This document shows positions 16,622-25,114 of a stretch of 64,000 nt of DNA, piece by piece. Position numbers and translations under genes: made by a program. The notes under the pieces were generated by a model. That model was not told where the DNA came from, searched no databases, and saw only the letters and a program-made list of their open reading frames with translations. Position 1 is the first letter of the stretch, and each line of letters starts with the position of its first letter. Source of the DNA: Paractinoplanes toevensis (GTDB taxonomy: Bacteria > Actinomycetota > Actinomycetes > Mycobacteriales > Micromonosporaceae); NCBI RefSeq assembly GCF_018332695.1, contig NZ_BOQN01000019.1, positions 42,085-106,084 on the forward strand, read 5' to 3'.

Positions 16622-17446
16622 TTACGTCGCACTCAACATCTTGTCGGGGTTGGCCACCACGTAGATGCCGCGGATCAGGCCGTCGGCCGTGTCGAGCAGC
16701 AGCAGGTGCCGCGACACCGGGTAGGTGACCAGGAACGCCGGCAACCCATTCAAAACCAAGGATTCAACCGAGAATTGCGGCATACGCGAATAGATGCTGC
16801 CGAAGAAGCGGGCCACCTTGGCCGGCGTGTAAATCGGGTTGAGCGCGGTGCGCACCCGGCCGCCGCCGTCCGACCAGGAGACGACGTCGGCGTGCAGGAG
16901 GCTGCGCAGCGTGGCCAGGTCACCGTCCCGGGCGGCCGCGACGAAGCTCTTGAGCAGCCGCTCGTGCTCCTGGGGCGCGGGGGTGAACCGCGCGTGGTCG
17001 CTGCGCAGGGCCTCCTGCGCGCGGTGCAGCAATTGCCGGCAGTCGGTCTCCGTGCGGCCGACGATCTCCGCGACCTCCTCGTAGGGCACGTCGAACGCGG
17101 TGCGCAGCACGTAGACCGCCCGCTGCGGCGGGGTGAGCTGCTCCATCAGGTGCAGTACGGCGTACGACAGATCGGTGGTGTCGACCGCCTCGGCGGGAGC
17201 CGGCTCGGGCAGCCATTCCCCCACGTAGCTCTCCCGGCGGGCCTGCCGGGCCCGCAGATGGTCGACGGCGAGCCGCGCCACCACCCGGGTCAGGTAGCGG
17301 CGCGGCTGTTCGACATTGCTGCGGTCGGCGCCGGCCCAGCGCAGGTAGGCCTCCTGCAGGACGTCCTCGGCGTCGTGCAGGCTGCCCACCATCCGGTAGG
17401 CGAGCCCGAGCAGCATGGGCCGGTGCCGGACGAACTCGTCGGTCAC
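16622..17446 (-). CDS. ECF41-type RNA polymerase sigma factor with SnoaL-like C-terminus
   Basis: 274 aa from a GTG at 17446. Sigma2 (RPMLLGLAYRMVGSLHDAEDVLQEAYLRW) and sigma4 (LTPPQRAVYVLRTAFDVPYEEVAEIVGRT) are followed by a SnoaL-like extension of about 100 residues. The three ECF41 hallmarks are present: WLPEP in the linker, DGGGR in the extension and NPDK near the end. In this family the extension replaces a classical anti-sigma factor and tunes activity. It overlaps the AhpD-like gene by 4 bp, the partner type known for ECF41. Confidence 0.93.
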   Translation of the reverse strand: MTDEFVRHRPMLLGLAYRMVGSLHDAEDVLQEAYLRWAGADRSNVEQPRRYLTRVVARLAVDHLRARQARRESYVGEWLPEPAPAEAVDTTDLSYAVLHLMEQLTPPQRAVYVLRTAFDVPYEEVAEIVGRTETDCRQLLHRAQEALRSDHARFTPAPQEHERLLKSFVAAARDGDLATLRSLLHADVVSWSDGGGRVRTALNPIYTPAKVARFFGSIYSRMPQFSVESLVLNGLPAFLVTYPVSRHLLLLDTADGLIRGIYVVANPDKMLSAT

Positions 17447-17880
17447 GCCAGCGGCGGCGGAGGCTGTCGCGTCGAGATCACGATCCGGTTCCACACGTTG
17501 ATGGTGCCAATAGCGATGATGAGGTTGGCGACCTCCTCCTCGGACCACTCCTTCGCGGCCTCGGCCCACACCTCGTCGGAGACCTCGACCCGGGTCACCG
17601 CGTCGGTCAGCGCCAGGGCGGCCCGCTCCTTCGGGGTGAAGAAGCCGGCCGCCTCCCGCCAGGCCGCCACTGCGAACAGCCGGCGCTGGTTCTCCCCGTC
17701 GGCGAGGGCCTCGGTGGTGTGCATGTCGATGCAGAAGGCACAGCCGTTCAGCACCGACGCCCGGATCTTGATGAGGTGCAGCACGGTGGGTTCGACGTTG
17801 GCCCGCCCGTACTTCTCGAGCTGAGCCACCGCCGCGTAGCCGGCCGGAACCACGTCCGCCAGCGCCATTCGTTGAGTCAT
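17443..17880 (-). CDS. Carboxymuconolactone decarboxylase/AhpD-family protein
   Basis: 145 aa, helical AhpD-like fold with the redox motif NGCAFCIDMHT (CxxC plus His) at about residues 46-56. Genes of this family are the classic targets of ECF41 sigma factors. It starts directly after the promoter at 17889-17916 and is translationally coupled (GTGA) to the sigma gene, so both are probably made from one self-activated transcript. It may act as a peroxidase or another thiol-based enzyme. Confidence 0.9.
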   Translation of the reverse strand: MTQRMALADVVPAGYAAVAQLEKYGRANVEPTVLHLIKIRASVLNGCAFCIDMHTTEALADGENQRRLFAVAAWREAAGFFTPKERAALALTDAVTRVEVSDEVWAEAAKEWSEEEVANLIIAIGTINVWNRIVISTRQPPPPLA

Positions 17881-17888
17881 GCGAACAC

Positions 17889-17916
17889 GACGGAGGCGGC
17901 CGGCCCCGGCGTGACA
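17889..17916 (-). promoter_or_regulatory. Probable ECF41-dependent promoter of the AhpD-sigma operon
   Basis: TGTCAC (17916-17911) and CGTC (17892-17889) on the minus strand are separated by 18 bp (17 if the 7-nt element TGTCACG is counted), close to the TGTCACA-N16-CGTC consensus I recall for ECF41 promoters. The CGTC ends 8 nt before the ATG, giving a leaderless start. The element begins inside the stop region of the deaminase gene. Confidence 0.65.
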
Positions 17917-17917
17917 A

Positions 17918-18892
17918 TCACGCGGGTGACGGCGGCCACAGGTCGATCGCGGCCAGGGCGGTCTCCTTGACGGTGGCCGGGGCGGCGCTCGCCTGGACGG
18001 ACGTGCGGGCACAGGCGGCCAGGAGGGTGTCGTCCAGGCCGAGGTCGTGGCGGGCCACCTCGTACTCGTGCCGGACGCCGACGCCGAACAGGGTCGGGTC
18101 GTCGGCGTTGATCGAGCAGCGCACACCCGCCGCGAGCAGGGCCGGCAGCGGGTGGGCGGCCAGGCTCGGCACAACGCCGAGCAGCAGGTTCGAGGTCGGG
18201 CAGACGTCCAGGACGGTGCCGGTCGCGGCCAGCTCGGCGACCAGGGCCGGGTCCTCCACCGATCGGACGCCGTGCTGCACGCGGTCGGCGCCGAGCAGGG
18301 TCACCGCCTCGCGCACCGACTCCGGGCCGACCAGCTCGCCGGCGTGCGGGACGGCGAGCAGCCCGGCGTCGCGGGCCGTCACGAACGCCTTCTGGAAGTC
18401 GCGGGCCGGGAAGCCGCGCTCCTCGGCGTGCAGGCCCAGGCCGACCACGCCCCGGCCGGCGTGCCGGGCCGCGGCCGAGGCCAGCTCGAGGGCGGCGTCG
18501 GGACCGGCGGTGCGGTCGATCGCCACGATGACGCCGGTCCACACGCCGTGTTTCGCGGCGGCGTCGGCCGCGAAACCGCACAGTGCCTCGATCGCCGCGT
18601 CCAGCGACCCGAACACCGGCGTGTACCAGCTCGGGGTGGTGGCCAGCTCGATCGCGACGACCCCGTCGGCGGCGGCGTCCTCGACCGCCTCCTCGATCAG
18701 CCGGGCCAGCCGGGCCGGCGAGTCGAGCAGCGTGGTCAGCCCGTAGTAGGCGGTCACGAACTCGGTGAACCCGGTGTACTCGAAGCTGGATCGGGCCGGC
18801 CGGCCGGAGAACTCGGCCATGGTGGCCGGCCGCATCGTCGCCTCCAGATGGATGTGCAGGTGGGCCTTGGGCAGGGCGCGCAGGTCACGCAC
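17918..18892 (-). CDS. Adenosine deaminase-like amidohydrolase
   Basis: 324 aa, complete TIM-barrel. Metal and catalytic motifs: PKAHLHIHLE (HxH on strand 1), VVGLGLHAEE, VPHAGE, RVQHGV and SINADDP (Asp on strand 8). These are the expected features of zinc enzymes that deaminate adenosine, adenine or related nucleosides or modified purines. The start overlaps the P450 stop by 8 bp, so both are read together. Whether adenosine itself is the substrate cannot be said. Confidence 0.88.
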   Translation of the reverse strand: MRDLRALPKAHLHIHLEATMRPATMAEFSGRPARSSFEYTGFTEFVTAYYGLTTLLDSPARLARLIEEAVEDAAADGVVAIELATTPSWYTPVFGSLDAAIEALCGFAADAAAKHGVWTGVIVAIDRTAGPDAALELASAAARHAGRGVVGLGLHAEERGFPARDFQKAFVTARDAGLLAVPHAGELVGPESVREAVTLLGADRVQHGVRSVEDPALVAELAATGTVLDVCPTSNLLLGVVPSLAAHPLPALLAAGVRCSINADDPTLFGVGVRHEYEVARHDLGLDDTLLAACARTSVQASAAPATVKETALAAIDLWPPSPA

Positions 18893-20120
18893 GGTTTTCC
18901 TCCGGGATGCGTACGGGTAGGGAGGCCAGCGACATGAGCACCTCGCTCTGGATCCAGCCGGGTGGGCCGGCCGGGCGGAGCCCGGGGTAACGGGCCGCCA
19001 GGTAGCGCAGCGCCTCCTCGATCTCGACCTGGGCGAGGCCGGCGCCGATGCAGTAGTGCGGGCCGCCGCCGAAGACGAGCGATCGGCGCTGGTCGGCCCG
19101 GCCCGGGTCGAAGTCGAGCGGCGAGGCGAAGACGGTTTCGTCGTGGTGGCCGGAGAGCACCGAGCAGCGCACCCAGGTGCCGGCCGGCACCGCGAGACCG
19201 TCGATCACCGTGTCGGTCAGGGCCTTGCGGTTGATGTAGCCGACCCGCGGCGTGAGCCGCTCGGCCTCGACCGCGGCGCCGGCCGCCAGGGCCGGGTCGG
19301 CGGCCAGCCGCTGCCAGCGGGCCGGGTCGGCCAGCGTGTGCATGAGGGTGACGCCGAGCTGGCTGGCGGTGTTGTCGGTGCTGGCCGACAGCAGTTCGGC
19401 GGCCACTCCGGTCAGCTCCTCGTCGGTCAGGGCGCCCGCCTCGTGCCGGCCGAGCATCGCCGACAGAAGGTCGTCACCCGGGTCGGCCCGGCGCTCTTCG
19501 ATGAGGCTCAGGACGTACGCCTCAAGCCCTCGACCTGCCTCGATGATCTCGTCGCGGTGGGCCGGATCCTGCAAGAAGACCTTGAGGAGGGAATCGGACC
19601 AGGCGCACAGCCGGGCCGCGTCCGCGGCCGGCGCGCCCACCATCCGGGTGAAAACCAGGCCCGGCAGGGGTACGCACAGGGCCGTGACCAGGTCGATCAC
19701 TGTTCCGGGGGCGGGGTCGCCGATCAGCTCCCGGCACGTGTCCCGGATGAACGGGAGCCACTGCTCCACCCGGGCCGGCGCGAACCAGGCGGCGGCCGCT
19801 CCCCGCAGCCGGGTGTGGTCGCGGCCGTGCACGGAGAGCATGCCGCTCAGGCCGGTCGCTCCCGGTGCCGTGTCGCCGAGGCCGGCGACGGCCTTGAGGT
19901 CGGCGACGTCCGGGACCAGGCGGCGGTCGGTAAGGAACCGCCAGACCTGGTCGTAACGCAGGATCTCGAGGCCGCGACGGCTGCGGAACGCCCAGTCGGC
20001 CGCGCGGTGGGCGGCGAGGAAGGCCGCCGGGTCCTCAGCGAGGAGCGGATCGTCCACGTCCATCCAGGCAAGGTCGTCCACGCCGCGCGGGGCCGCCGAT
20101 TCTTTGGTTCCGAGCGCCAT
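18885..20120 (-). CDS. Cytochrome P450
   Basis: 411 aa from the ATG at 20120, normal length for a soluble bacterial P450. The haem loop FGGGPHYCIGAGLA carries the cysteine ligand and the K-helix motif EAER fits ExxR. The I-helix reads ELLSASTDNTASQ: the usual acid-Thr pair is acid-Asn, followed by Thr, so the oxygen-activation site is atypical. It is the first gene of a two-gene operon with the deaminase and is divergent from the Lrp-type regulator. The substrate is unknown. Confidence 0.92.
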   Translation of the reverse strand: MALGTKESAAPRGVDDLAWMDVDDPLLAEDPAAFLAAHRAADWAFRSRRGLEILRYDQVWRFLTDRRLVPDVADLKAVAGLGDTAPGATGLSGMLSVHGRDHTRLRGAAAAWFAPARVEQWLPFIRDTCRELIGDPAPGTVIDLVTALCVPLPGLVFTRMVGAPAADAARLCAWSDSLLKVFLQDPAHRDEIIEAGRGLEAYVLSLIEERRADPGDDLLSAMLGRHEAGALTDEELTGVAAELLSASTDNTASQLGVTLMHTLADPARWQRLAADPALAAGAAVEAERLTPRVGYINRKALTDTVIDGLAVPAGTWVRCSVLSGHHDETVFASPLDFDPGRADQRRSLVFGGGPHYCIGAGLAQVEIEEALRYLAARYPGLRPAGPPGWIQSEVLMSLASLPVRIPEENRA

Positions 20121-20162
20121 GACAACAAAAAACACGGGATTAGTGTCGCCCGACCGCCATTG

Positions 20163-20182
20163 ATGTTTCGGATTTGTAACAT
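20163..20182. promoter_or_regulatory. Weak inverted repeat in the P450-Lrp divergent region
   Basis: ATGTT (20163-20167) and AACAT (20178-20182) are complementary across 10 nt, in an AT-richer gap between the two divergent genes. It is a candidate site for the Lrp-type regulator but short. Confidence 0.25.
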
Positions 20183-20196
20183 GCCACCATTGCGGC

Positions 20197-21153
20197 GTGG
20201 ACGATCTGGACGAACGGCTCATCGGCGAACTGGCCCACGACGGCCGCGCGTCGTTCCGCACCCTCGCCGACCGCACCGGCATCTCCCCCAGCGCCGCCCG
20301 GACCCGGGTCACCCGGCTGATCGACTCGGGCGTCGTCGGCGTCTTCGCCCAGGCCCACCCGGCCGTCCTCGGCCAGCCGGTGATCCACCTGCTCACCCTC
20401 ACCGGCCGCACCGGCGACCTGCCCGACCCCGACACGGTGCCGGCCCTGGACGGCTCCGCGTGGATCGCGCGGGTCACCACCGCCCCGGCCCTGCTCGTCC
20501 AGATGTCCACCCCCGACCTGGACACCGTGCGCGCCGAGATGGCCCACCTGGGCACGCTGCCCTGGGTCGAGCACGTGCGGGCCGACATCTACGTACGCCT
20601 GCACGCCGGTCCCGGCGCGGGCGGCCTCACCCACACCCAGCCGGGCCCGTGGACCGCCGAGGCCCGCCCGCTGGACGACACCGACCTGGCCCTGGTGGCC
20701 CGGTTGCGCACCGACGGCCGAGCCGCGTACACCGATCTCGCGGCCGCCGTCGGCCGGTCGGTCGCCGCTACCCGGGCCCGGGTCCTGCACCTGCTGGCCG
20801 GCGGAGCGGTCCGGCTGACCACCGTCGTGCGGCACCCGGCCGGGCCGGCCGAACAGGCCCAGCTGGCCCTGCGCGCCGACGCACACCGGCGCGCCTCGCT
20901 CCTGACCACGCTGACCGGCACGCCTGGCGTCGACTACATCGCCGAGTCCACCGGCGATCACGACCTGCACTGCTCGATCGGCGCCCCGACGGTGCCGGAG
21001 CTGGCCGCCCTGACCACGACGCTGGCCGCGCTGCCCGGCGTGCTGTCCCACACGGTCCAGCCGGTCCGCGTTCTGCGGCACCGTCTGGCCTGGACGTCCG
21101 GCGTCGTCGAGCAGCGCCTGCCACCACCGCACGCCCGCGTGGCCCACGCCTGA
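20197..21153 (+). CDS. Lrp/AsnC-family regulator with duplicated HTH-ligand modules
   Basis: 318 aa, about double the usual length. Module one starts DLDERLIGELAHDGRASFRTLA with HTH ISPSAARTRVTRLIDSGV; module two repeats this at about residue 163 (LDDTDLALVARLRTDGRAAY, then GRSVAATRARVLHLLAGGAV). Both are followed by ligand-binding ACT-like regions. A GTG start at 20197 lies 76 bp from the divergent P450 gene, the probable target. Ligand unknown. Confidence 0.88.
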   Translation: MDDLDERLIGELAHDGRASFRTLADRTGISPSAARTRVTRLIDSGVVGVFAQAHPAVLGQPVIHLLTLTGRTGDLPDPDTVPALDGSAWIARVTTAPALLVQMSTPDLDTVRAEMAHLGTLPWVEHVRADIYVRLHAGPGAGGLTHTQPGPWTAEARPLDDTDLALVARLRTDGRAAYTDLAAAVGRSVAATRARVLHLLAGGAVRLTTVVRHPAGPAEQAQLALRADAHRRASLLTTLTGTPGVDYIAESTGDHDLHCSIGAPTVPELAALTTTLAALPGVLSHTVQPVRVLRHRLAWTSGVVEQRLPPPHARVAHA

Positions 21154-21267
21154 TCCAACGGTCGTCCGCATCGGAGGACTGCCACCGCAGGCTGGTCGAT
21201 CTCGACGGAGCCCGCCTGCGGGACTTCCCCGACGACGTGGCCGCACTGCTCGACGACCGCGGTCGGC
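21154..21267 (+). other. Short non-coding or remnant sequence
   Basis: No intact gene is seen. One frame encodes RRLVDLDGARLRDFPDDVAA, which looks like a piece of a real protein, but it has no proper start and runs into the hydrolase remnant in a different frame. It is probably debris of a lost gene. Confidence 0.35.
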
Positions 21268-21656
21268 GAGGACAACTACCCCGGCGACAGCAAGCCGGCC
21301 AACAGCGGGCCGGGTGACCGGGGTGTGCTCAACGCCATGGCGTCCAACCACTTCAACGTCGCTGACGCCCTGGTCGGCGCCGCGCGGAAGCCACCGATCG
21401 TCTGGGTGCGCGGCGACCGGGACGTGATCGTGTCGGACACGTCGCTGTTCGACCGGGCGTACCTGGGTTCGCTCGGCGAAGTGCCGGAGTGGCCCGGCGC
21501 CGACGCATGCCCACCGCAACCGATGGTCGCCAGACCCGTGCGGTGCTGCGGCGATACGCGGGCGACGGTGGCAGCCTCCGTGAGGTCGTCTACGACAACT
21601 GCGGCCCCTCACCACACATCGAACGCCCGGCCGAGCTGCTCCGCCGCTTTTGCCGT
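21268..21656 (+). pseudogene. Alpha/beta-hydrolase remnant, 5'-truncated and frameshifted
   Basis: One frame from 21268 reads EDNYPGDSKPANSGPGDRG and continues through KPPIVWVRGDRDVIVSDTSL, a conserved C-terminal part of actinobacterial alpha/beta hydrolases. At about 21520-21535 the similarity moves to another frame, which continues TRAVLRRYAGDGGSLREVVY and then PHIERPAELL, the catalytic-His region. The N-terminal half with the nucleophile elbow is missing. The gene cannot make a working hydrolase. Confidence 0.75.
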
Positions 21657-21984
21657 GGACGCGCAACCGGCCTCGCCGGACGGAACTTTATCGCCTTCGG
21701 CGCCTCTGACGCGGACGCCTGCGCCGCTCGTGGGTGACATCAACTTCGGTCCGTGTCAGCACCGCAGAAGCGCTGAGATCATCTGTGGGCCGAGCAGCAA
21801 GGCCGGCGGCTACCAACGCAGCGGCATGGCAGTCGGCATTTTTCGAACGATTCCGTTTCCCGCGTGATTTGCCCGCAGTGCGGTTTGGTCCGTGTAACGC
21901 TCTTCGTTACACCTGCGCACGATCGGCGGCGGATCCGGATGCGACGGATGCCGGGCGGTTCCCCGGCAGTCCCGCGTCAGCCTG
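21657..21984. other. Non-coding stretch between hydrolase remnant and Lsr2 gene
   Basis: No convincing gene was seen. Base composition is lower in GC and coding bias is weak. The only clear structure is the palindrome at 21892-21912. Confidence 0.5.
21892..21912. promoter_or_regulatory. 8-bp perfect inverted repeat near the Lsr2 gene
   Basis: GTGTAACG (21892-21899), spacer CTCTT, CGTTACAC (21905-21912). It lies 73 bp beyond the Lsr2 stop. It could be an orphan operator left by a lost gene or a weak terminator; there is no T-tract on either side. Confidence 0.4.
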
Positions 21985-22329
21985 TCAGCGCTTGGCGTGG
22001 AAGGCCTCGACGATCGAAGCTGGAATACGCCCTCGCTCCGACACCTCGTGCCCGTTCTTGATGGCCCATCGGCGGATGGCCTGGTTCTGCTCGCGGCTTG
22101 TCCGGCTGGGCATCACCGCGGCGCGGGACCCGATCCGGCCATTCGAAGCGGCACGACCGACACGGGAAGCGACCGTGAGGTACGGGTCGAGTGCCTTGCG
22201 AAGCTTGCCGGCGTTCTTGTCCGACAGATCGATGGTGTAGTTGATGCCATCGAGTCCGAAATCGATCGTGCGGTCGGCGTCTCCGCCGTCGATGTCGTCG
22301 GTGAGTACCGTGATGATTTGCTTGGCCAT
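21985..22329 (-). CDS. Lsr2-family nucleoid-associated protein
   Basis: 114 aa. The N-terminal dimerisation part starts [21 protein letters not shown] and continues [21 protein letters not shown]; the C-terminal DNA-binding part is [20 protein letters not shown], then [12 protein letters not shown]. The RGR AT-hook-like motif that enters the minor groove is present. Lsr2 silences AT-rich and acquired DNA, which fits its place inside a lower-GC accessory segment. GGGGAG precedes the ATG. Confidence 0.95.
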   Translation of the reverse strand: MAKQIITVLTDDIDGGDADRTIDFGLDGINYTIDLSDKNAGKLRKALDPYLTVASRVGRAASNGRIGSRAAVMPSRTSREQNQAIRRWAIKNGHEVSERGRIPASIVEAFHAKR

Positions 22330-22470
22330 AGTCTCTTACTCCCCGAAGTACGAAGGCGCGGTCAAATACGCCGATGCAGTCACCATAGCCGCTGCGGCCG
22401 TTTTTACGTTCGGCGCGTCGGCAATTCCGGGACTTGTACGCCTACTGTGCCCCGCTCACCACAGTCCGCG

Positions 22471-22920
22471 TTACTCCCACTGCCGGTTTCCGGCAGCAGG
22501 CACTGCAGAGGAGAGCAGTGCGGAAAGGCGGTCCAGTTCGCTGGCAGTGCCCAATTCGGTGCGGTTTTCAGGGTGTGTCACATACTCGCGGATCGCGGCC
22601 GCGAGGTAGGACGGCTCCGTGGTCAGCCTGATCCTGCGATTTCCTGGCTGTAACACCGCAGTGGCCGTGCCGGCACCCCGTCGATGAGACACAAGGTCGG
22701 GCGCGGCCTGCCACGGGGTGAGGTGGGTGCGTATCTGCCGGTAGCGCACACCGCCGGGTTCCAGGCGCACCGTGAAGCGATAGGGCGAACCGAGAATGAA
22801 CAGCACGGCGGCACCGGCCACCGAGACCGGCAGGAATGCCCATCGAAACCTGGTCGCCACCCCGATCCAACCATCCAGGGCGGCGACAAGGCGGCCACGC
22901 CGACTCCCGATGTTGATCAT
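22471..22920 (-). CDS. PH-like membrane protein, unknown function
   Basis: 149 aa from the ATG at 22920 (a GTG 6 nt earlier is possible). A hydrophobic helix RWAFLPVSVAGAAVLFILG is followed by PYRFTVRLEPGGVRYRQI and TAVLQPGNRRIRLTTEP, the beta-strand pattern of bacterial PH-like domains next to a membrane anchor. No function can be assigned. It is transcribed towards the Lsr2 gene with a 141-bp gap. Confidence 0.6.
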   Translation of the reverse strand: MINIGSRRGRLVAALDGWIGVATRFRWAFLPVSVAGAAVLFILGSPYRFTVRLEPGGVRYRQIRTHLTPWQAAPDLVSHRRGAGTATAVLQPGNRRIRLTTEPSYLAAAIREYVTHPENRTELGTASELDRLSALLSSAVPAAGNRQWE

Positions 22921-23020
22921 GGTCACCGACCCTAGAGGCACCGGCAAGCCCAGCGGATCGGCGCTTCGGTCCGGCCACGCGCCAGCGATCAAGTGATCTG
23001 GCGTACGCCCCGCGCCGTCG

Positions 23021-23266
23021 TCATGCCGTCGTGTGGCGACCGAATGCGGCCATCGGCTCGCCGGTGGCCTTCTCGTAGCGCATGACCAATCGCAGTCCTG
23101 GGTGCTCGACAGCGCGCAGCGTCGCACTCGAGTCCAGGTCCACCCCGGTCTCGTCGCCCTTCGTCGGTGGGTCTTCAGGCGATGCCGCCACATCGACGAT
23201 CCGACAATGCGCTCGGCGGGCGTGGTTTCTCCACAGGGCCGTCCAGGAAGAGTATCCCCCGCTCAA
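23021..23266 (-). CDS. Small hypothetical protein or gene fragment
   Basis: 81 aa. The C-terminal half (GVDLDSSATLRAVEHPGLRL, then YEKATGEPMAAFG) has balanced composition like a real protein, whereas the first 30 residues look random. It might be a remnant. No domain recognised. Confidence 0.3.
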   Translation of the reverse strand: MSGGYSSWTALWRNHARRAHCRIVDVAASPEDPPTKGDETGVDLDSSATLRAVEHPGLRLVMRYEKATGEPMAAFGRHTTA

Positions 23267-23373
23267 CGGGATGCCTCCGGTCAGCGTGACATGAGAGAAG
23301 GCGATCGTAGGCTTGGAAGCGCCGATGCCCTACGGTCGAGCACATCGACACAATTTCGGCGGGGGCATTTCAC

Positions 23374-23826
23374 ATGGTCTTCAACCGGCCGCTGGTGAAG
23401 TGGGGTTTGCTTGGCGCGGTTGTCTTCGGGCTGCTGGCGGCCGGCGTCTTCTTCGTCGACGACAAGCTCCGCCAAGACATCGTTGAGCACGGCACCCGCA
23501 CGCGGGCGGTCATCATCAGCGACCACGACGACGAGATCGACCACTGGTTCATGGTCAGCTACACCGTCCAGGGCAAGCAGCACAGCGCGAACCTCCGCCA
23601 CCCCTGGGTCATGGACAAGGTCCGCGAGGGCCAGGAGTTGACCGTCTACGCCGACCGGGCGAATCCGGAACTGATCGCCACCGAGGACGGCTACGCAACG
23701 CCAGTGTGGACCTCTGCTCCTGGCGCACTCGCTGTCTTGGCGCTGCTCGGCGTCTTTGTGGCCGCCGTCGAAGGCTGGCGTTCCCTCCGCCGCGGAGGCC
23801 GAGCCGCTCCACGAGACACTCCCTGA
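23374..23826 (+). CDS. DUF3592-like membrane protein
   Basis: 150 aa with a hydrophobic helix at each end (about 10-28 and 110-132). The middle, RAVIISDHDDEIDHWFMVSY, then GQELTVYADRANPELIA, resembles the DUF3592 fold, a small extracytoplasmic beta domain between two helices. Function unknown. It stands alone in the accessory segment. Confidence 0.7.
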   Translation: MVFNRPLVKWGLLGAVVFGLLAAGVFFVDDKLRQDIVEHGTRTRAVIISDHDDEIDHWFMVSYTVQGKQHSANLRHPWVMDKVREGQELTVYADRANPELIATEDGYATPVWTSAPGALAVLALLGVFVAAVEGWRSLRRGGRAAPRDTP

Positions 23827-24148
23827 TCGAGGAACTATCTGGTTGTGCAGGACGATCTCCCGTCGGAGCGGCAGAATCGCTGGTCGGTATCGCGGCGTTT
23901 CGTCAACGTGGACTGGCGTATGCGGTGCGGCGCACCACAGTCGCACACGGCCGCATCGGTGCCACGCTATCGAGATCGGAAGTCCACCCTGCTCGGCCTC
24001 GTCACCGCCGCGGACGGACAGCGGGCGGCCCGTCGCATCACCTGGCGGCAAGGCCGCGCCGGCGTGGCGGACGGCCGCAGAAGATGTCCTCGCGGTTCGC
24101 GATCCTGCAGATCCGTCCGGCCGGGCGGGTGCTGGATATTCTCCCGCC
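23827..24148. other. Intergenic stretch without recognisable genes
   Basis: About 320 bp between the DUF3592-like gene and the next start. Open frames exist on both strands but none shows a credible start, ribosome site or protein-like composition. No repeats or hairpins stand out. Confidence 0.4.
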
Positions 24149-24786
24149 GTGTCCCAGCTTCCCCGCAACGGATCCGGCGTCGACGTCGGCGCGATTGATC
24201 TCGATGTTGCGTCCGACGGAGGACCGGCGCGGCCCGGGCGGCAGTTCCGGCGAATGTTCCTGACCACTCTGCTGGCGGTCGCAGTGGGGCTGGTCGCGGT
24301 CGTCGGTTGGTTCGGCTGGCAGGTGGCGTCGCAGAAGGACGCGCGGCTCTCCACGCCCGGCACGGTCGGCTCGTTGCGGTTGGACGGTTCGGACGACGGG
24401 CGGTCGAAGGCCGCTCGACTGGGTGCGGAGTTGTCCAGCATCGTCGACCTCGACGCGACCGTGGGCGCGGTCTACCTGGACGGCACCGGCAAGGACGTGC
24501 TCTTCCTCGGCGGCACCAGAACGCTGTGGGCGCCGGGCAGCGTCTTGGACTCGGTGCTTGCCACGCTTGCCGACCACGACGGCTCCGCGCCGATGAACCT
24601 ACATTCGGTCAATGCCGGCTCTCTCGGCGGAGTCATGAAATGCGGGTCGCTGAGCCGCGACGACGTGACCATCTGCGGCTGGCCGATCATGGGTGTCTGG
24701 CGCTGGCCAGGTTCAGCGGCCGCGGTGAACCCGAGTCCGCGCAACTCCTCCGCCAGATCAGAAACGCGAGCCAGACCCGTTCCTGA
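24149..24786 (+). pseudogene. Single-pass membrane protein gene with a one-base frameshift
   Basis: From a GTG at 24149 the product has one membrane helix (FLTTLLAVAVGLVAVVGWFG) and a conserved-looking outer domain (LSSIVDLDATVGAVYLDGTG, DVLFLGGTRTLWAPG, KCGSLSRDDVTICGW). At about 24681-24683 the frame breaks; inserting one G in the GGCTGGCC run restores ADHGCLALARFSGRGEPESA and a natural stop at 24786. This is a real mutation or a homopolymer sequencing error. The family is unknown to me. Confidence 0.6.
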
Positions 24787-25114
24787 CGGCATGCGTCCGG
24801 GCCGCGCTCAGCGGCGCCGGCCGGTCGAGGTCCGTCGGATCCGGCGCCGGCGGAACGTGACGATGGCGGTCGGTGTCGCGGCCGCCAGGAGTGCCCGGTG
24901 GCGACGGCGAGCAGCCGGCCCCTCTCCGGCGTGGGGCGAGGGCGGGATGCTCGGCCTCGTAGGCCGGGCAGGCGTACCGGATGAGCTGGTGGCCGCAGGT
25001 CACGCGTGCGCGGTAGGCCAGCGTGACTCATCCGCGTGGGCGATCCGGAAACCGGCTGACTCTGACTTACCGGCCGTCACCTTACGTAGGGAGCGGCGGC
25101 CCAAATTCGCTCGG
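24787..25114. other. Stretch with no supported gene
   Basis: About 330 bp. A minus-strand frame near 25003-24910 encodes CGHQLIRYACPAYEAEHP, reminiscent of a small zinc-binding knuckle, but the rest is low-complexity and arginine/proline-rich. I do not call it a gene. Confidence 0.35.

Noticed and set aside
24758..25003. Minus-strand frame with CGHQLIRYACP zinc-knuckle-like start
   Set aside because: Only about 20 residues look protein-like; the remainder is Pro/Arg-rich and overlaps the end of the frameshifted gene.
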